NCBI RefSeq assembly: GCF_001613305.1
Contig: NZ_BDCC01000007.1
Location: 186,001 to 250,000 of the forward strand
Direction: 5' to 3'
DNA: 64,000 nt
From: Nocardia vaccinii NBRC 15922
GTDB taxonomy: Bacteria; Actinomycetota; Actinomycetes; Mycobacteriales; Mycobacteriaceae
Part shown: one piece after another, positions 8,658 to 18,120 of the stretch
How the letters are laid out: each line of letters starts with the position of its first letter
Position numbering within the stretch: position 1 is the stretch's first letter
Translations under genes and position numbers: made by a program
Notes under the pieces: generated by a model
Seen by the model: the letters and a program-made list of their open reading frames with translations, nothing else
The model's database searches: none
What the model was told of the DNA's origin: nothing

Positions 8658-9815
8658 GTGGCGGGCGCGAGGATGGTGGGGCTGTTCGCCGGGATCGGCG
8701 GACTCGAGCTCGGCCTCGGCGCGCACGGGTGGAGCACCGAATTGTTGTGTGAGATCGATTCCGGTGCGCGGGCCGTGCTTTCGGCGCGTTTTCCGGATGT
8801 CGAGGTGCATCAGGACGTCACCCGGTTGCGTGCGCTGCCGGCCGGGACCGAGCTGGTCGCGGCGGGTTTTCCCTGTCAGGATCTGTCGCAGGCGGGGCGG
8901 ACCGCCGGAATCACGGGTGCGCGTTCGGGTCTGGTGGACGAGGTGTTCCGGTTGGTGCGGCGGCGTCGCGGTCCGCGGTGGCTGTTGATCGAGAACGTGC
9001 CGTTCATGCTGCAACTCGGGCGTGGACAGGCGATGCGGCACATCACCTCCGCGCTGGAGGAATACGGCTACATGTGGGCGTATCGAGTGGTGGATGCGCG
9101 GGCGTTCGGACTGCCGCAGCGGCGATTGCGGGTGCTGATGCTGGCCTCGCGCACCGAAGATCCGCGGCCGGTGCTGTTCGGGACCGATGCCGGACCGCAC
9201 GAGATCGGGGATCCGGCGGTCGATCCGTGCGGCTTCTACTGGACCGAGGGGGTGCGCGGGCTGGGCTGGGCGGTCAATGCCGTGCCGACGCTCAAGGGCG
9301 GGTCGGGGCTGGGCATCGCCAGCCCACCGGCCGTCCGCCTGCCCTCGGGCGAGATCGTGACGCCCGGCATCACCGATGCCGAACGGCTGCAAGGGTTTTC
9401 GCGGGACTGGACCGCCCCCGCGCTGACCGTGCCGGGGGTGCGGGCCGGGCATCGCTGGAAACTGGTCGGCAATGCGGTGAGTGTGCGGATGGCGACCTGG
9501 GTCGGCGGACGGCTGGCCGATCCGTCGGGGGTGGCGATACCCGAGGATGGCGTGTTGTCCGGGCAGCGCTGGCCGACCGCGGCCTGGGGGCGGGCCGGGA
9601 CGGCGTACCGGGTGCCGATCTCGACCTGGCCGATCCATGCGCCGTACGAGGATCTGCGCTGGTTCCTCGAGGACGCCCAATTGCTGTCCGCGCGCGCCAC
9701 CGCCGGATTCCTGCGCCGGGCCGGGCGTGGGACACTGCGCTTCCCGCCGGGTTTCCTGGCCGATGTGCAGAACCATCTGCTGCGCATGGGCGGATCACCG
9801 CAGGAGGCCGCTTAG
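8658..9815 (+). CDS. dcm: C5 DNA cytosine methyltransferase
   Basis: Modifies cytosine C5 in a specific duplex site using S-adenosylmethionine. Motifs in order: I (FAGIGGLELGL, AdoMet binding, about residues 8-18), IV (GFPCQDLSQ with nucleophile Cys73), VI (ENVP), VIII (QRRLRVLML) and X (VGNAVSVRMA). The target-recognition region between VIII and X is short, and about 100 residues follow motif X. Start: the GTG at 8658 has AAAGGG five bases upstream; an ATG at 8625 is in frame but has no ribosome site. vsr follows after 18 bases. No restriction endonuclease gene is adjacent, so it looks like an orphan methyltransferase. Recognition sequence not predictable by eye. Confidence 0.93.
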   Translation: MAGARMVGLFAGIGGLELGLGAHGWSTELLCEIDSGARAVLSARFPDVEVHQDVTRLRALPAGTELVAAGFPCQDLSQAGRTAGITGARSGLVDEVFRLVRRRRGPRWLLIENVPFMLQLGRGQAMRHITSALEEYGYMWAYRVVDARAFGLPQRRLRVLMLASRTEDPRPVLFGTDAGPHEIGDPAVDPCGFYWTEGVRGLGWAVNAVPTLKGGSGLGIASPPAVRLPSGEIVTPGITDAERLQGFSRDWTAPALTVPGVRAGHRWKLVGNAVSVRMATWVGGRLADPSGVAIPEDGVLSGQRWPTAAWGRAGTAYRVPISTWPIHAPYEDLRWFLEDAQLLSARATAGFLRRAGRGTLRFPPGFLADVQNHLLRMGGSPQEAA

Positions 9816-9833
9816 CGTGCAGAGGACGTGTAC

Positions 9834-10250
9834 ATGAGTTCGGGACGACCCGGCACCGACGCGGCGACCAGCGCCCGGATGTCCCGGCAGCGCCGGGTCG
9901 GCACCAAGCCGGAGATCGCGTTGCGCAAGGAGTTGCACCGCCGTGGCCGCCGCTATTTCGTGGATCGCGCGCCGCTGCCCGGGATGCGCCGTCGCGCGGA
10001 TCTGGTCTTCCCGCGATATCGCGTCGCGGTCTACGTCGACGGCTGTTTCTGGCACAGCTGCCCCGAACACGCCACCTTCCCGAAGAACAACGCCCGGTGG
10101 TGGGCCGAGAAACTGGCCGGGAACGTCGTCCGGGACCGCGACACCGACGCCCGCCTCGCCGCGGCGGGCTGGACCGTGGTCCGCGTCTGGGAACACGAGG
10201 ACCCCATCCGCGCCGCCGATCGAGTTCAAGCCGCGCTGACCTCCCAATAG
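9834..10250 (+). CDS. vsr: Very short patch repair endonuclease
   Basis: 138-residue Vsr nicking endonuclease, which repairs the T:G mismatches created when 5-methylcytosine deaminates. The family signature is clear: MSRQRRVGTKPEIALRKELH near the N-terminus, RRRADLVF, then VDGCFWHSCPEH containing the catalytic Asp and His residues, and the basic WWAEKLAGNVVRDRD segment. Start ATG at 9834 follows AGAGGA seven bases upstream; a GTG at 9828 is possible. It is the second gene of the dcm-vsr pair, as expected for a repair partner matched to that methyltransferase's site. Confidence 0.93.
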   Translation: MSSGRPGTDAATSARMSRQRRVGTKPEIALRKELHRRGRRYFVDRAPLPGMRRRADLVFPRYRVAVYVDGCFWHSCPEHATFPKNNARWWAEKLAGNVVRDRDTDARLAAAGWTVVRVWEHEDPIRAADRVQAALTSQ

Positions 10251-10724
10251 CGGTTCTGGTCTCGCTCATCAGGGATGATTGAGGAGTAACTCCGGTATCC
10301 GGCCGTCCAGTATGCGTGCCCGGATCGAGGAATCGAGGGCGATGACACCGCACAGGCAAGCGCCTTCCCCGGTCGAGCCTCGACGCGGTCCGGGCGAGTT
10401 CCGGTACGGAGTGCGCGTGCCCCGCACCGGACCCGACAGAACCTGTGGAGCATGCGGCAACAGTCGCGGTTGTCGTTCCGGGAGCTCGGTTCGGAACCCA
10501 GTGCACGGATGCCGGTCGCCCTCGGATGTGCGGCGGCCGACCGGGAGTGGTGTGGAATGTCGCCGGACGCGCGGGTGTTCACGGCGAGTGGGCGGGTAGG
10601 TGTCGCTATCGAGTGAACGTGGGTTGATCCGGTCCGGGCGGATATTGCCGACACGGCAATGCGCGCCCGGGGCGCGTGAGAGGGACAGATCGGTGCGGAC
10701 GGTGGCTTCGAATGGGCGCAGACC
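10251..10724. other. Intergenic region with no supported gene
   Basis: 475 bases between vsr and the DUF998-like gene. Several open frames exist on both strands, but their products are Arg-, Pro- and Gly-rich shadows without recognisable domains or ribosome sites. No tRNA, array or clear hairpin seen. Confidence 0.4.
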
Positions 10725-11498
10725 ATGACGCCGGGTGCGACCGCTGGGTCGGTCGGTTCCGCGCCGTGGTGGCGCTCCCGGACTGTTCGGTGCGCGATCG
10801 CTCTGGCGATTGCCGTTGCGGGGGTTTGCTATTCGTCGTGGGTGCTGGAGTTCGTGTTGCCGTTGCGGACGAATCCGGTGCGATCGTTTCTGAGTGAACT
10901 GGACGCACAGGGACGGGCCGATGCCTGGGTGTTCACCGCGGGGGACACGATCACCGGGTCGCTGGCGCTGGTCGCGGGGATCGCGGGGCTGGTGGCGTTC
11001 GCGCGGCGGCGGTTGTCCACGGTCGGGTGGGTGGCGCTGGCATGTTTCGGGGCGTCGACGATCGCCGACGCGCAGTGGCCGCTGCACACCTGTACACCGA
11101 ATCCGTGTCCGCCCGAGGACGACGGCCTATTCCCGCAACTACATCAGATCCACGCGTTGACCAGCACGCTCGCGGTGATGTCGATCTTCGTCGCGATGAT
11201 CGCATTCACTGCGGCGGCGTTCCGGTATCGGCGCTGGCCGATTCTGCGGCACAGCGGGCTGTGGATACTGATCCTCGGATCGGGGGTGACGCTGTGGATG
11301 CTGATCGCGGACAATCTGCCGGGGAACTACGCCCTCGGCATCGCCCAGCGCATTCAGGTGGGGGCTATGTCGCTGTGGATGGTCGCGCTGGCCGTGCAGA
11401 TCTTCGTGGCCGAACGCACGGTCAGCGGCGGCGAACCCGCACCGCGACCAGCGAACGGGGAGCCGAGGAAGCCAGGAATCCGGAGGCGGCCATCGTGA
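10725..11498 (+). CDS. DUF998-family integral membrane protein
   Basis: 257 residues with six predicted membrane helices (first at about 22-45). The extracytoplasmic loop after helix 3 carries a DAQWPLHTCTPNPCPPEDDG segment with two Cys, and H-Q-I-H in the following helix; this loop pattern is seen in DUF998 proteins. The C-terminal 25 residues are polar and Pro/Arg-rich. Start ATG at 10725, weak ribosome site. No functional partner is adjacent: the region separates dcm-vsr from an ABC exporter. Biochemical role unknown. Confidence 0.75.
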   Translation: MTPGATAGSVGSAPWWRSRTVRCAIALAIAVAGVCYSSWVLEFVLPLRTNPVRSFLSELDAQGRADAWVFTAGDTITGSLALVAGIAGLVAFARRRLSTVGWVALACFGASTIADAQWPLHTCTPNPCPPEDDGLFPQLHQIHALTSTLAVMSIFVAMIAFTAAAFRYRRWPILRHSGLWILILGSGVTLWMLIADNLPGNYALGIAQRIQVGAMSLWMVALAVQIFVAERTVSGGEPAPRPANGEPRKPGIRRRPS

Positions 11499-11550
11499 GG
11501 AAGACGGCCAGTATGGCGGTCACGGCCAGGACTTCAGCAATTGTGCTCAT
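11422..11550 (-). CDS. Possible 42-residue single-pass membrane peptide
   Basis: A short open frame on the minus strand, below usual gene-finder length. It starts with ATG at 11550 and encodes a 42-residue peptide with one strong hydrophobic helix (about residues 6-27: VLAVTAILAVFL and onward) and a basic tail ending VRVRRR. The composition is that of a real small membrane protein, with a positive-inside C-terminus. It overlaps the 3' end of the DUF998-like gene by 77 bases in antiparallel orientation, which weakens the case, and has no strong ribosome site. No family recognised. Confidence 0.3.
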   Translation of the reverse strand: MSTIAEVLAVTAILAVFLTMAASGFLASSAPRSLVAVRVRRR

Positions 11551-11742
11551 GACACCACGGTGCCAGCTCAGCCTGTACACGATCCGTGGGCTTCATCGGT
11601 AAATCCTGAGAATCCCGCCGGAGCGGGCGAGTTGCCCGGTCCGGAAATTCGGTTGGCCGGGATCGCGATTACTGGCAGCCTGGAAGGTCGCGCCCGGAGC
11701 GTGCGGTGCGCGAGCGATCTGCCGATGAGGAGGGGGGGAGCC

Positions 11743-13590
11743 TTGTCCGTTTCCGTATCGGAGAATTCGGCTCGTCAGGATGTCGGTGCGACGAAATCGT
11801 CTGTCGCGCAGACTGATCCGGCCAAAGGTTCGCTACGTCGATTGTGGCCGCAGATCCGGTGGTACCGGCGGGCGATGTTCGTCGCGGCCGCACTGTCCGC
11901 GCTGGGCATGCTGTGCGACATCCTGCTTCCGGTGCTGACCGGGCGGATCGTGGACGGTCCGGTCGCGCATCGTGAATTCGATGCGATCTGGTATCCGCTG
12001 CTGATGGTCGCGATTCTCGCCGCGGTGAGCACCGTGACGTCCTGGATACGACGCTGGATGGTCGCGCATCCGGCCAGCCGCCTCGAAGTGGATCTGCGCG
12101 CGAACCTGTTCGCCCGCTTGCAGATTCTGTCGGTGGGCGTGCACGACGGGATGGAATCGGGACAGCTGACCTCCCGGGCGATCACCGATATGTCCACGCT
12201 GCGAAGGTTTTTCGCCGCTGTCGCGCCCTCGCTGCTGTCACTGGGCGCGACGCTGTGGATCGGAATCGGTCTGCTGTTCGTGTTCAGCTGGCAGATCGGG
12301 CTGGTGGAGCTGTCGATCGAGGTGCCGCTGGTGATCCTGGCGTTGCGGTTCGAGCGCGGCTACGGTCTCGCCTCGCGGCGCGCGCAGGACAAATCCGGTG
12401 ATCTGGCGACCATCGTGGAAGAGTCGGCGCAGGGTATCCGGGTGCTCAAGGCATTCGGTCGCGGGCCGTGGTTCGGTGAGCGGTTCCGGCGGCAGTCCGG
12501 AGAACTGCGCGCGCTCGAGTTGTCCAAGGTGCGGCTGGCCGCGACGTTGTGGACGGCCTTGAACATGTTGTCCGCGTTGGGCATCGCGGCGGCGCTTGCC
12601 ATCGGCGGATATCTGCTGGCCGAGCATGCGATGTCGTTGGGCGCGCTGATCGCGGGCATCACGCTGACGACCTATCTGCAGTGGCCGATCATGGGATTCG
12701 GTTTCCTGCTGGCGGAATTGGAGCATGCTCGCACGGCCGCCGAGCGGTACTGGGAGGTGATCGACACCCCGGTCGAGATCACCGATCCGGACGCGGCGGT
12801 GCCCCGGCCCGCCGAACTGCGTGGTGAATTGTGTTTCGACGGCGTGCGATTCCGTTTCCCGGACAGCGAACATGATCTGCTGCAACGGATTTCACTTCGG
12901 TTGAGTCCGGGTGAGACGGTCGCGGTGGTGGGCGCCACCGGTAGCGGTAAATCCGCGCTGCTGGGGCTGGTTCCGCGACTGTTCGACGTGTCCGAGGGCG
13001 CGGTGCGGATCGACGGCATCGATATCCGCGCGCTGCGGCTGGCCGATCTGCGGTCGATGGTGTCGGTGGCGTTCGAGGATCCGGTGCTGTTCTCGGCGAG
13101 TGTCCGGGAGAACATCACCCTCGGCCATCCCGAGGCCACCGAATCGCAGGTCCGCGCCGTCCTGGAGGTCGCCCGCGCGGACGGCTTCGTGGACGCGCTG
13201 CCGTGGGGTTTGCGCACCCGCATCGGGGAGCAGGGGTTGAGCCTGTCCGGCGGTCAGCGTCAGCGGTTGGCCCTGGCCCGCGCGGCGCTGGCCCGCCAGC
13301 GGCATCCGGGCGGCCACATCGTGGTGCTGGACGATCCGCTCTCGGCACTGGACGTCAGCACCGAGAAACAGGTCCAGGACCGTCTGCGCGCGGCCCTGTC
13401 GGGCGCGACGGTCCTGCTGGTCGCGCACCGGCCCTCCACGGCGGCCTGGGCCGACCGGGTCGCGGTGCTGGACCGCGGCCGGATCATCGCCGACGGCCCC
13501 CACGAGGAACTCCTGGACACCTGCCCGCGCTACCGCGAACTGATGGGCGGCGAGATGACCGAGGACATCACCCCGGTCCCCGCTCGATGA
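11743..13590 (+). CDS. ABC exporter half-transporter, degenerate-site subunit
   Basis: 615-residue ABC exporter with six membrane helices (about residues 35-330) then a nucleotide-binding domain. Walker A is GATGSGKS and the signature LSGGQRQRLALARA. Walker B ends LDDPLSALD: the catalytic Glu after Walker B is Asp, while the switch His is kept (VAHRPST). This marks the degenerate-site partner of a heterodimer; the consensus partner is the next gene, 36 bases on. Start: TTG at 11743, nine bases after AGGAGG; an ATG at 11725 lies inside that purine run. Substrate unknown; drug or lipid export is usual for the family. Confidence 0.88.
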   Translation: MSVSVSENSARQDVGATKSSVAQTDPAKGSLRRLWPQIRWYRRAMFVAAALSALGMLCDILLPVLTGRIVDGPVAHREFDAIWYPLLMVAILAAVSTVTSWIRRWMVAHPASRLEVDLRANLFARLQILSVGVHDGMESGQLTSRAITDMSTLRRFFAAVAPSLLSLGATLWIGIGLLFVFSWQIGLVELSIEVPLVILALRFERGYGLASRRAQDKSGDLATIVEESAQGIRVLKAFGRGPWFGERFRRQSGELRALELSKVRLAATLWTALNMLSALGIAAALAIGGYLLAEHAMSLGALIAGITLTTYLQWPIMGFGFLLAELEHARTAAERYWEVIDTPVEITDPDAAVPRPAELRGELCFDGVRFRFPDSEHDLLQRISLRLSPGETVAVVGATGSGKSALLGLVPRLFDVSEGAVRIDGIDIRALRLADLRSMVSVAFEDPVLFSASVRENITLGHPEATESQVRAVLEVARADGFVDALPWGLRTRIGEQGLSLSGGQRQRLALARAALARQRHPGGHIVVLDDPLSALDVSTEKQVQDRLRAALSGATVLLVAHRPSTAAWADRVAVLDRGRIIADGPHEELLDTCPRYRELMGGEMTEDITPVPAR

Positions 13591-13626
13591 TCCAGAACTC
13601 CGCAACTCGTTCGACAGGAAGTGAAG

Positions 13627-15666
13627 ATGTCGGAAGATTGTGATACCCAGCAACATTCAAAACCGAACCGGTCCCGGCCGGCTGTGACAACGGAGCCGGT
13701 CCCCGATTCCGTCACCGCCGCAACCGGTACGGACCGGATCGGCGCGGATGACTCGGCTCCGCAGCCCGGCCGCGATTCTCGCACTGTAACTACGGGTTCG
13801 GATTCCACCGGCGAAGACGGCTGGCGTGGTGTCGCGGCGGAGGAGGCCGAGGCCACCGAGGAGGTGAATCTCGCGCTGGCGGCTCGGTCGCGGCGGTTGC
13901 TGTGGTCGCTGGTGCGGCCGTATCGGGTGTGGGCGGTGGCCGCGATAGCGCTGGTGGTCGTGGACAACGCGACGATGGTGGCGGTGCCGCTGTTCGTCGC
14001 GCGCGGACTCGACGCCGGAGTGCGTAACGCGTTGGTCGGCAACTGGATTCCGCTGACGGTGGCGGTGGGCGGCGTGACCGGGTGCGCGCTGCTCGGCGGG
14101 CTGACGACCTTCACCTTCGTGCGAATTTCCGGACGGTTGAGTCAGAATGTGCTGTTCGATCTGCGGCTGCGGGTGTTCGGGCACGTGCAGCGGCTCTCGA
14201 TCGCGTTCCACGAGAACTACACCTCCGGCAAGATCGTCGCGCGGCTGACCAGCGATCTGGAATCGCTCGAGGATCTGCTCGACCGCGCGCTCAACGATGC
14301 GCTCAGCGCGGTGTTGTCGGTGCTGACCATCGCGGTGGTACTGGTCTGTCTGGACGTTCCGCTGGCGCTGGTGGTGCTGGCCGGATTCGTTCCGCTGGTC
14401 TACGTCACACGGTGGGCGCAGCGGCATCAGCGCGCGGGCTATCGGCGTACCCGCGGCGCGATAGCCAAGGTCGTCGTGCATTTCGTCGAGGTGATGGCGG
14501 GAATCCGTGCGGTGCAGGCATTTCGGCGTGAAGAGCGCAACGAAACGCTGCTGGCACAGGAGGATTCGGTCTACGGTGCGGCGAATACCAGCGCGTTGCG
14601 CGGCATGGCGACCTACATCGGCTGGGCCCGGCTGATCCAGAACGTCACCACCGTGGTGATCCTGGTCTTCGGTGCGTGGCGAGTCATACACGGCCACACC
14701 CAGATCGGTGTTCTCGCGGCATTCCTGCTGTATCTGCGGCAGTTCTACGGCCCGGTGGACGAACTGGCGCAGGTGTTCAACTCCTACCAGTCCGCGGCGG
14801 CCGCGCTCGAGCGCGTTTCCGGTGTGCTCGAGGAGCAGCCGAGCGTTGCCGAGCCCGCGCGGCCGCGAGCATTGGAGCGTCCGCGTGGTGAACTACGTTT
14901 CGAGAATGTCGGTTTCGAATATCCGGCGCGCCGGACGCAGACCGATGAAACCGGTTCCGATAAAAGCGCGGGCCAGCCGATCCCGGTGCTGCCGACGTTC
15001 TCGCTGACAATTCCGGCCGGGCAGATCGTCGCGCTCGTCGGGGCGACCGGGGCCGGGAAATCGACGCTGGCCAAACTCGTCGCGCGGTTCTACGACCCGT
15101 CGCGAGGCGGGGTGCTGCTGGACGGCGTCGATCTGCGCGAGATCTCCGATGCGCGGCTGCGGTGCGCGGTGACCATGGTGACGCAGGAGTCCTACCTGTT
15201 CTCCGGTTCGGTGGCCGACAACATCCGGCTCGGCAAACCCGAGGCCACCGACGCGGAGGTGCACGCGGCGGCCCGCGCGGTCGGGTTCTACGACTTCGCG
15301 ATGTCCCTGCCCGAGGGTTTCGCCACCGATGTGCGCAAACGCGGTGGCCGGCTGTCGGCGGGGCAGCGTCAGCTGGTCGCCTTCGCGCGAGTATTCCTCG
15401 CCGATCCAGCGGTGATCGTCCTGGACGAAGCCACCTCCAGCCTCGACATCCCCGGTGAGCGGCAGGTGCAGAACGCCCTGGAGACGGTGCTGCGCGACCG
15501 GACCGCGGTCATCATCGCCCACCGCCTGTCCACCGTCGCCATCGCCGACCGTGTCCTGGTCCTGGACTCCGGCCGGATCATCGAGGACGGCGCCCCCGAG
15601 GAGCTGATCACCGGAACCGGCCATTTCGCCGGCCTGCATACCGCTTGGCGTGAATCGCTGGTCTGA
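13627..15666 (+). CDS. ABC exporter half-transporter, consensus-site subunit
   Basis: 679-residue partner of the preceding exporter. An acidic, polar N-terminal extension of about 85 residues precedes six membrane helices. The nucleotide-binding domain has Walker A GATGAGKS, signature RLSAGQRQLVAFARV and canonical Walker B with Glu (VIVLDEATSSLD), and the switch His (IIAHRLST). The signature differs slightly (SAGQ), as expected because it faces the degenerate Walker A/B site of the partner. ATG at 13627 has AGGAA six bases upstream; a GTG at 13621 is in frame. Spacing to the upstream gene implies one operon and a heterodimer. Confidence 0.9.
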   Translation: MSEDCDTQQHSKPNRSRPAVTTEPVPDSVTAATGTDRIGADDSAPQPGRDSRTVTTGSDSTGEDGWRGVAAEEAEATEEVNLALAARSRRLLWSLVRPYRVWAVAAIALVVVDNATMVAVPLFVARGLDAGVRNALVGNWIPLTVAVGGVTGCALLGGLTTFTFVRISGRLSQNVLFDLRLRVFGHVQRLSIAFHENYTSGKIVARLTSDLESLEDLLDRALNDALSAVLSVLTIAVVLVCLDVPLALVVLAGFVPLVYVTRWAQRHQRAGYRRTRGAIAKVVVHFVEVMAGIRAVQAFRREERNETLLAQEDSVYGAANTSALRGMATYIGWARLIQNVTTVVILVFGAWRVIHGHTQIGVLAAFLLYLRQFYGPVDELAQVFNSYQSAAAALERVSGVLEEQPSVAEPARPRALERPRGELRFENVGFEYPARRTQTDETGSDKSAGQPIPVLPTFSLTIPAGQIVALVGATGAGKSTLAKLVARFYDPSRGGVLLDGVDLREISDARLRCAVTMVTQESYLFSGSVADNIRLGKPEATDAEVHAAARAVGFYDFAMSLPEGFATDVRKRGGRLSAGQRQLVAFARVFLADPAVIVLDEATSSLDIPGERQVQNALETVLRDRTAVIIAHRLSTVAIADRVLVLDSGRIIEDGAPEELITGTGHFAGLHTAWRESLV

Positions 15667-15926
15667 GCTCGGCCGATGAGGCCGGCGGCGGCCGGGCCCG
15701 TGGACTCGGCCCCGCGGGCACGGCAGCCGGGTGCGACGTCGAATGCGGCCGTCGAATGCGGCCGCCGGACGCGGGTCGGGCGACGCCGGTGGTCGAGGTC
15801 ATGGCTCGGGCGCGGTGGGGGCGGACGGCCCGCATACCGCCCCTGCGCCGCCTCCTCGGTGCGATATCCGGTCTTCGCATCGCCTGCCGGGGTGGTAAGC
15901 CGTCCGAAGTCGCCTACGGTATAGGT

Positions 15927-16565
15927 GTGACGAATCCAGCCCAGGGCAATTCGCAAGCCGCCCCGGTGAGCGGTGCCGACGCGGACGCGCAACCGACCGT
16001 GTCGCGATGGCCCTCGATTCTCACCTGGCGCGCGCACAACGGCAGCCGGATGGAGTCGGTGCGCGTCGTGCTGACCGGCAATCGGATCCGCGCCTCCGGA
16101 CGTATCACCGGCGGCGAATGCGCTGATCATCCCGCATTCAGCGCCTCCTACGATCTGATCACCGACGAGAACGGCGCGACCAAACGCCTGTCGCTGCGCA
16201 GTACCGTCGCCGCGGGCGAGCAGCATGCCTCGATCGCCCGCGACCAGGAGAACTACTGGCTCATCGACACCGGCGGTACGCATGTGCGCTCCACCTTCGC
16301 CGGAGCGCTGGACGTCGACGTGGTGCTCAGCCCGTTCTTCAACACCCTCCCGATCCGCCGCTACGCCCTGGCCCGCTCCATCGGCGACGTCGAGGTTCCG
16401 GTCGTCTACGTCCGCCTGCCGGACCTGCTGGTTCAGGAAGCGAGCCTGACCTACTCCGCCGGATCCGACGGCATTCACGTGCTGTCGCCGGTGTCCAGCG
16501 CGACCCTCACCGTCGATCCGGACGGATTCGTGCTCGACTATCCGGGGTTGGCCCAGCGGATCTGA
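15927..16565 (+). CDS. Putative glycolipid-binding family protein
   Basis: 212-residue cytoplasmic protein resembling the putative glycolipid-binding family (a beta-rich fold found in mycolata and other actinobacteria). Recognisable features are the N-terminal WRAHNGSRMESVRV, the central SYDLITDENG, NTLPIRRYAL and the C-terminal VDPDGFVLDYPGLAQRI. The GTG at 15927 follows TATAGG by only a few bases and has no ribosome site, so a leaderless transcript is likely. The gene is convergent with tyrA, with only 3 bases between them. Ligand not known. Confidence 0.72.
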   Translation: MTNPAQGNSQAAPVSGADADAQPTVSRWPSILTWRAHNGSRMESVRVVLTGNRIRASGRITGGECADHPAFSASYDLITDENGATKRLSLRSTVAAGEQHASIARDQENYWLIDTGGTHVRSTFAGALDVDVVLSPFFNTLPIRRYALARSIGDVEVPVVYVRLPDLLVQEASLTYSAGSDGIHVLSPVSSATLTVDPDGFVLDYPGLAQRI

Positions 16566-16568
16566 GGT

Positions 16569-17519
16569 TCAGTCCAGGTTGCGGATCACCCCACCGCGCT
16601 GACCCGCCTCGTGCAGCCGGGTCAGCCAATCCTGGTCTCCGGGGCGGACATCGGTGATCTCCCAGCGTCGCAGGTCCTCGTAGCGGACCCGTTCGCTGTA
16701 GCCGGCGTCGATGAGTTCGCCGAGGGTGCCATCGGCGGCCAGGCTCGCGCGGGCGTCGGTGAGCAGGCGCAGCGTGTCGTCGAGCGCGTCCAGCAGGGCG
16801 GCGGCGTTCGGTTCGCAGATCGCGCGGACCAGATCGGCCGACGTGCCCGCGACCCGGGTGCCGTCGCGGAAGGAACCCGCGGCCAGGCCCAGTGCCAGAT
16901 CGCCGCCGGCGGCACCGGCGACGGCCAGCGCCTCGGCCAGCACATGCGGCAGATGCGAGATGCGCGCCACCGCGCGGTCGTGTTCGCCGGCGAGTACCGG
17001 CACGACATCCGCGCCGCAGTCCAGTGCGAGCCGCGCCACGCGGGTCCAGGTCTGCGCATGCGTGCCCGGGTCCACGCCGACCGCCCACGCCGCCCCGCGG
17101 AACAGCTCGGGAGTCGATGCGGCCCAGCCGGATTCGGAGGTTCCGGCCATCGGATGCCCGCCGACGTACCGGGCGCCGAGCTCGTACCGGCGCACCGTGT
17201 CCGCGACGGGAGCCTTCACGCTCACCACATCGGTGAGCGCGCAGTCGGGGGCGAAGAGTTTCACATCGGACAGGATCGAATCGAGAGCCGGCATGGGGAC
17301 ACCGACCACGAGCAAGGCGTCGTCGGTCGCGGCGCGCCGCAACACGGTCCCGATATCGTCGGAGACGTCGAATCCGTCGGCCCGCGCGGCCTGCACACCG
17401 CCGTGGGAGCGGTTGTACGCCCACGCCTCATATCCGGCCGCGACGGCCGCGCGGAGCACGGAACCGCCGATCAAACCCGTTCCCAGCACACATATCGCGG
17501 ACTTCCGATCGAGGGTCAC
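16569..17519 (-). CDS. tyrA: Prephenate dehydrogenase
   Basis: Oxidises prephenate to 4-hydroxyphenylpyruvate in tyrosine synthesis. About 316 residues. An NAD(P)-binding Rossmann loop GTGLIGGSV is near the N-terminus; VGGHPMAGTSESGW carries the catalytic His and the prephenate-binding segment. A helical dimerisation domain follows, with no ACT domain. Start taken as GTG at 17519, just before the Rossmann strand; an in-frame ATG at 17579 would overlap the start of the divergent gene inside a CCATGG sequence. The divergent neighbour is the TadA-associated gene. Convergent with the glycolipid-binding gene. Confidence 0.9.
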   Translation of the reverse strand: MTLDRKSAICVLGTGLIGGSVLRAAVAAGYEAWAYNRSHGGVQAARADGFDVSDDIGTVLRRAATDDALLVVGVPMPALDSILSDVKLFAPDCALTDVVSVKAPVADTVRRYELGARYVGGHPMAGTSESGWAASTPELFRGAAWAVGVDPGTHAQTWTRVARLALDCGADVVPVLAGEHDRAVARISHLPHVLAEALAVAGAAGGDLALGLAAGSFRDGTRVAGTSADLVRAICEPNAAALLDALDDTLRLLTDARASLAADGTLGELIDAGYSERVRYEDLRRWEITDVRPGDQDWLTRLHEAGQRGGVIRNLD

Positions 17520-17577
17520 CGGACCAGATTCGCATACGACTTCAACATTTGAGCCGAAGCGGACTACCGTTGCGGCC

Positions 17578-18117
17578 ATGGCAGCACAGCGCTCGAGCAC
17601 GAACAGGGCGACGTCGGATGATTACGACGACGTGGAAGGGTTCGCAGTAGCGGTTGTCCGCGAAGAAAGCACCTGGCGATGCAGTCCGCTGAGTTCCGCG
17701 GCACTGCATTCGCTGGCCGAGGCCGAGGACGAGTTGCGCGAGCTGCGCAGCACCGGCGCGGTATTCGGATTGCTGGATATAGACGATGAGTTCTTCATCG
17801 TGCTGCGGCCCGCGCCCACCGGTTCTCGCCTACTCATCTCCGACGCCACCGCGGCGATCGACTACGACATCGCCGCCGACGTGCTCGAGGCCTTGAACGT
17901 CGAGATTCCCGATATCGATCCGGACGATCTGGACGACGTAGAGCCTTGGGAGGAGGGCGATCTCGGCGTGCTGTCGGATCTGGGCCTGCCCGAGCCGGTG
18001 CTCAGCGTGATCCTCGCCGAGAGCGATCTGTACCCCGACGAGCAACTCGGCATGATCGCGCAGCGTCTCGGCTTCACGAACGAGTTGTCCGCGGTTCTGG
18101 ACAAGCTGCCGCGCTGA
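17578..18117 (+). CDS. tRNA adenosine deaminase-associated protein
   Basis: 179 residues, very acidic, matching the actinobacterial family found directly upstream of tadA. Visible features: an N-terminal DDYDDVEGFAVAVVREE segment, a DIDDEFF strand region and a central acidic stretch (DIDPDDLDDVEPWEEGD). The tail LYPDEQLGMIAQRLGF is conserved in the family. ATG at 17578, likely leaderless: a TACCGT box lies a few bases upstream and there is no ribosome site. tadA begins 3 bases after the stop, so the two are cotranscribed. The molecular role is unknown; partnership with TadA is inferred from conserved adjacency. Confidence 0.85.
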   Translation: MAAQRSSTNRATSDDYDDVEGFAVAVVREESTWRCSPLSSAALHSLAEAEDELRELRSTGAVFGLLDIDDEFFIVLRPAPTGSRLLISDATAAIDYDIAADVLEALNVEIPDIDPDDLDDVEPWEEGDLGVLSDLGLPEPVLSVILAESDLYPDEQLGMIAQRLGFTNELSAVLDKLPR

Positions 18118-18120
18118 GCA

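Noticed and set aside
10279..10599. 106-codon plus-strand frame after vsr
   Set aside because: Arg/Gly/Pro-rich product, no ribosome site, overlapping frames on the other strand equally long; not a gene.
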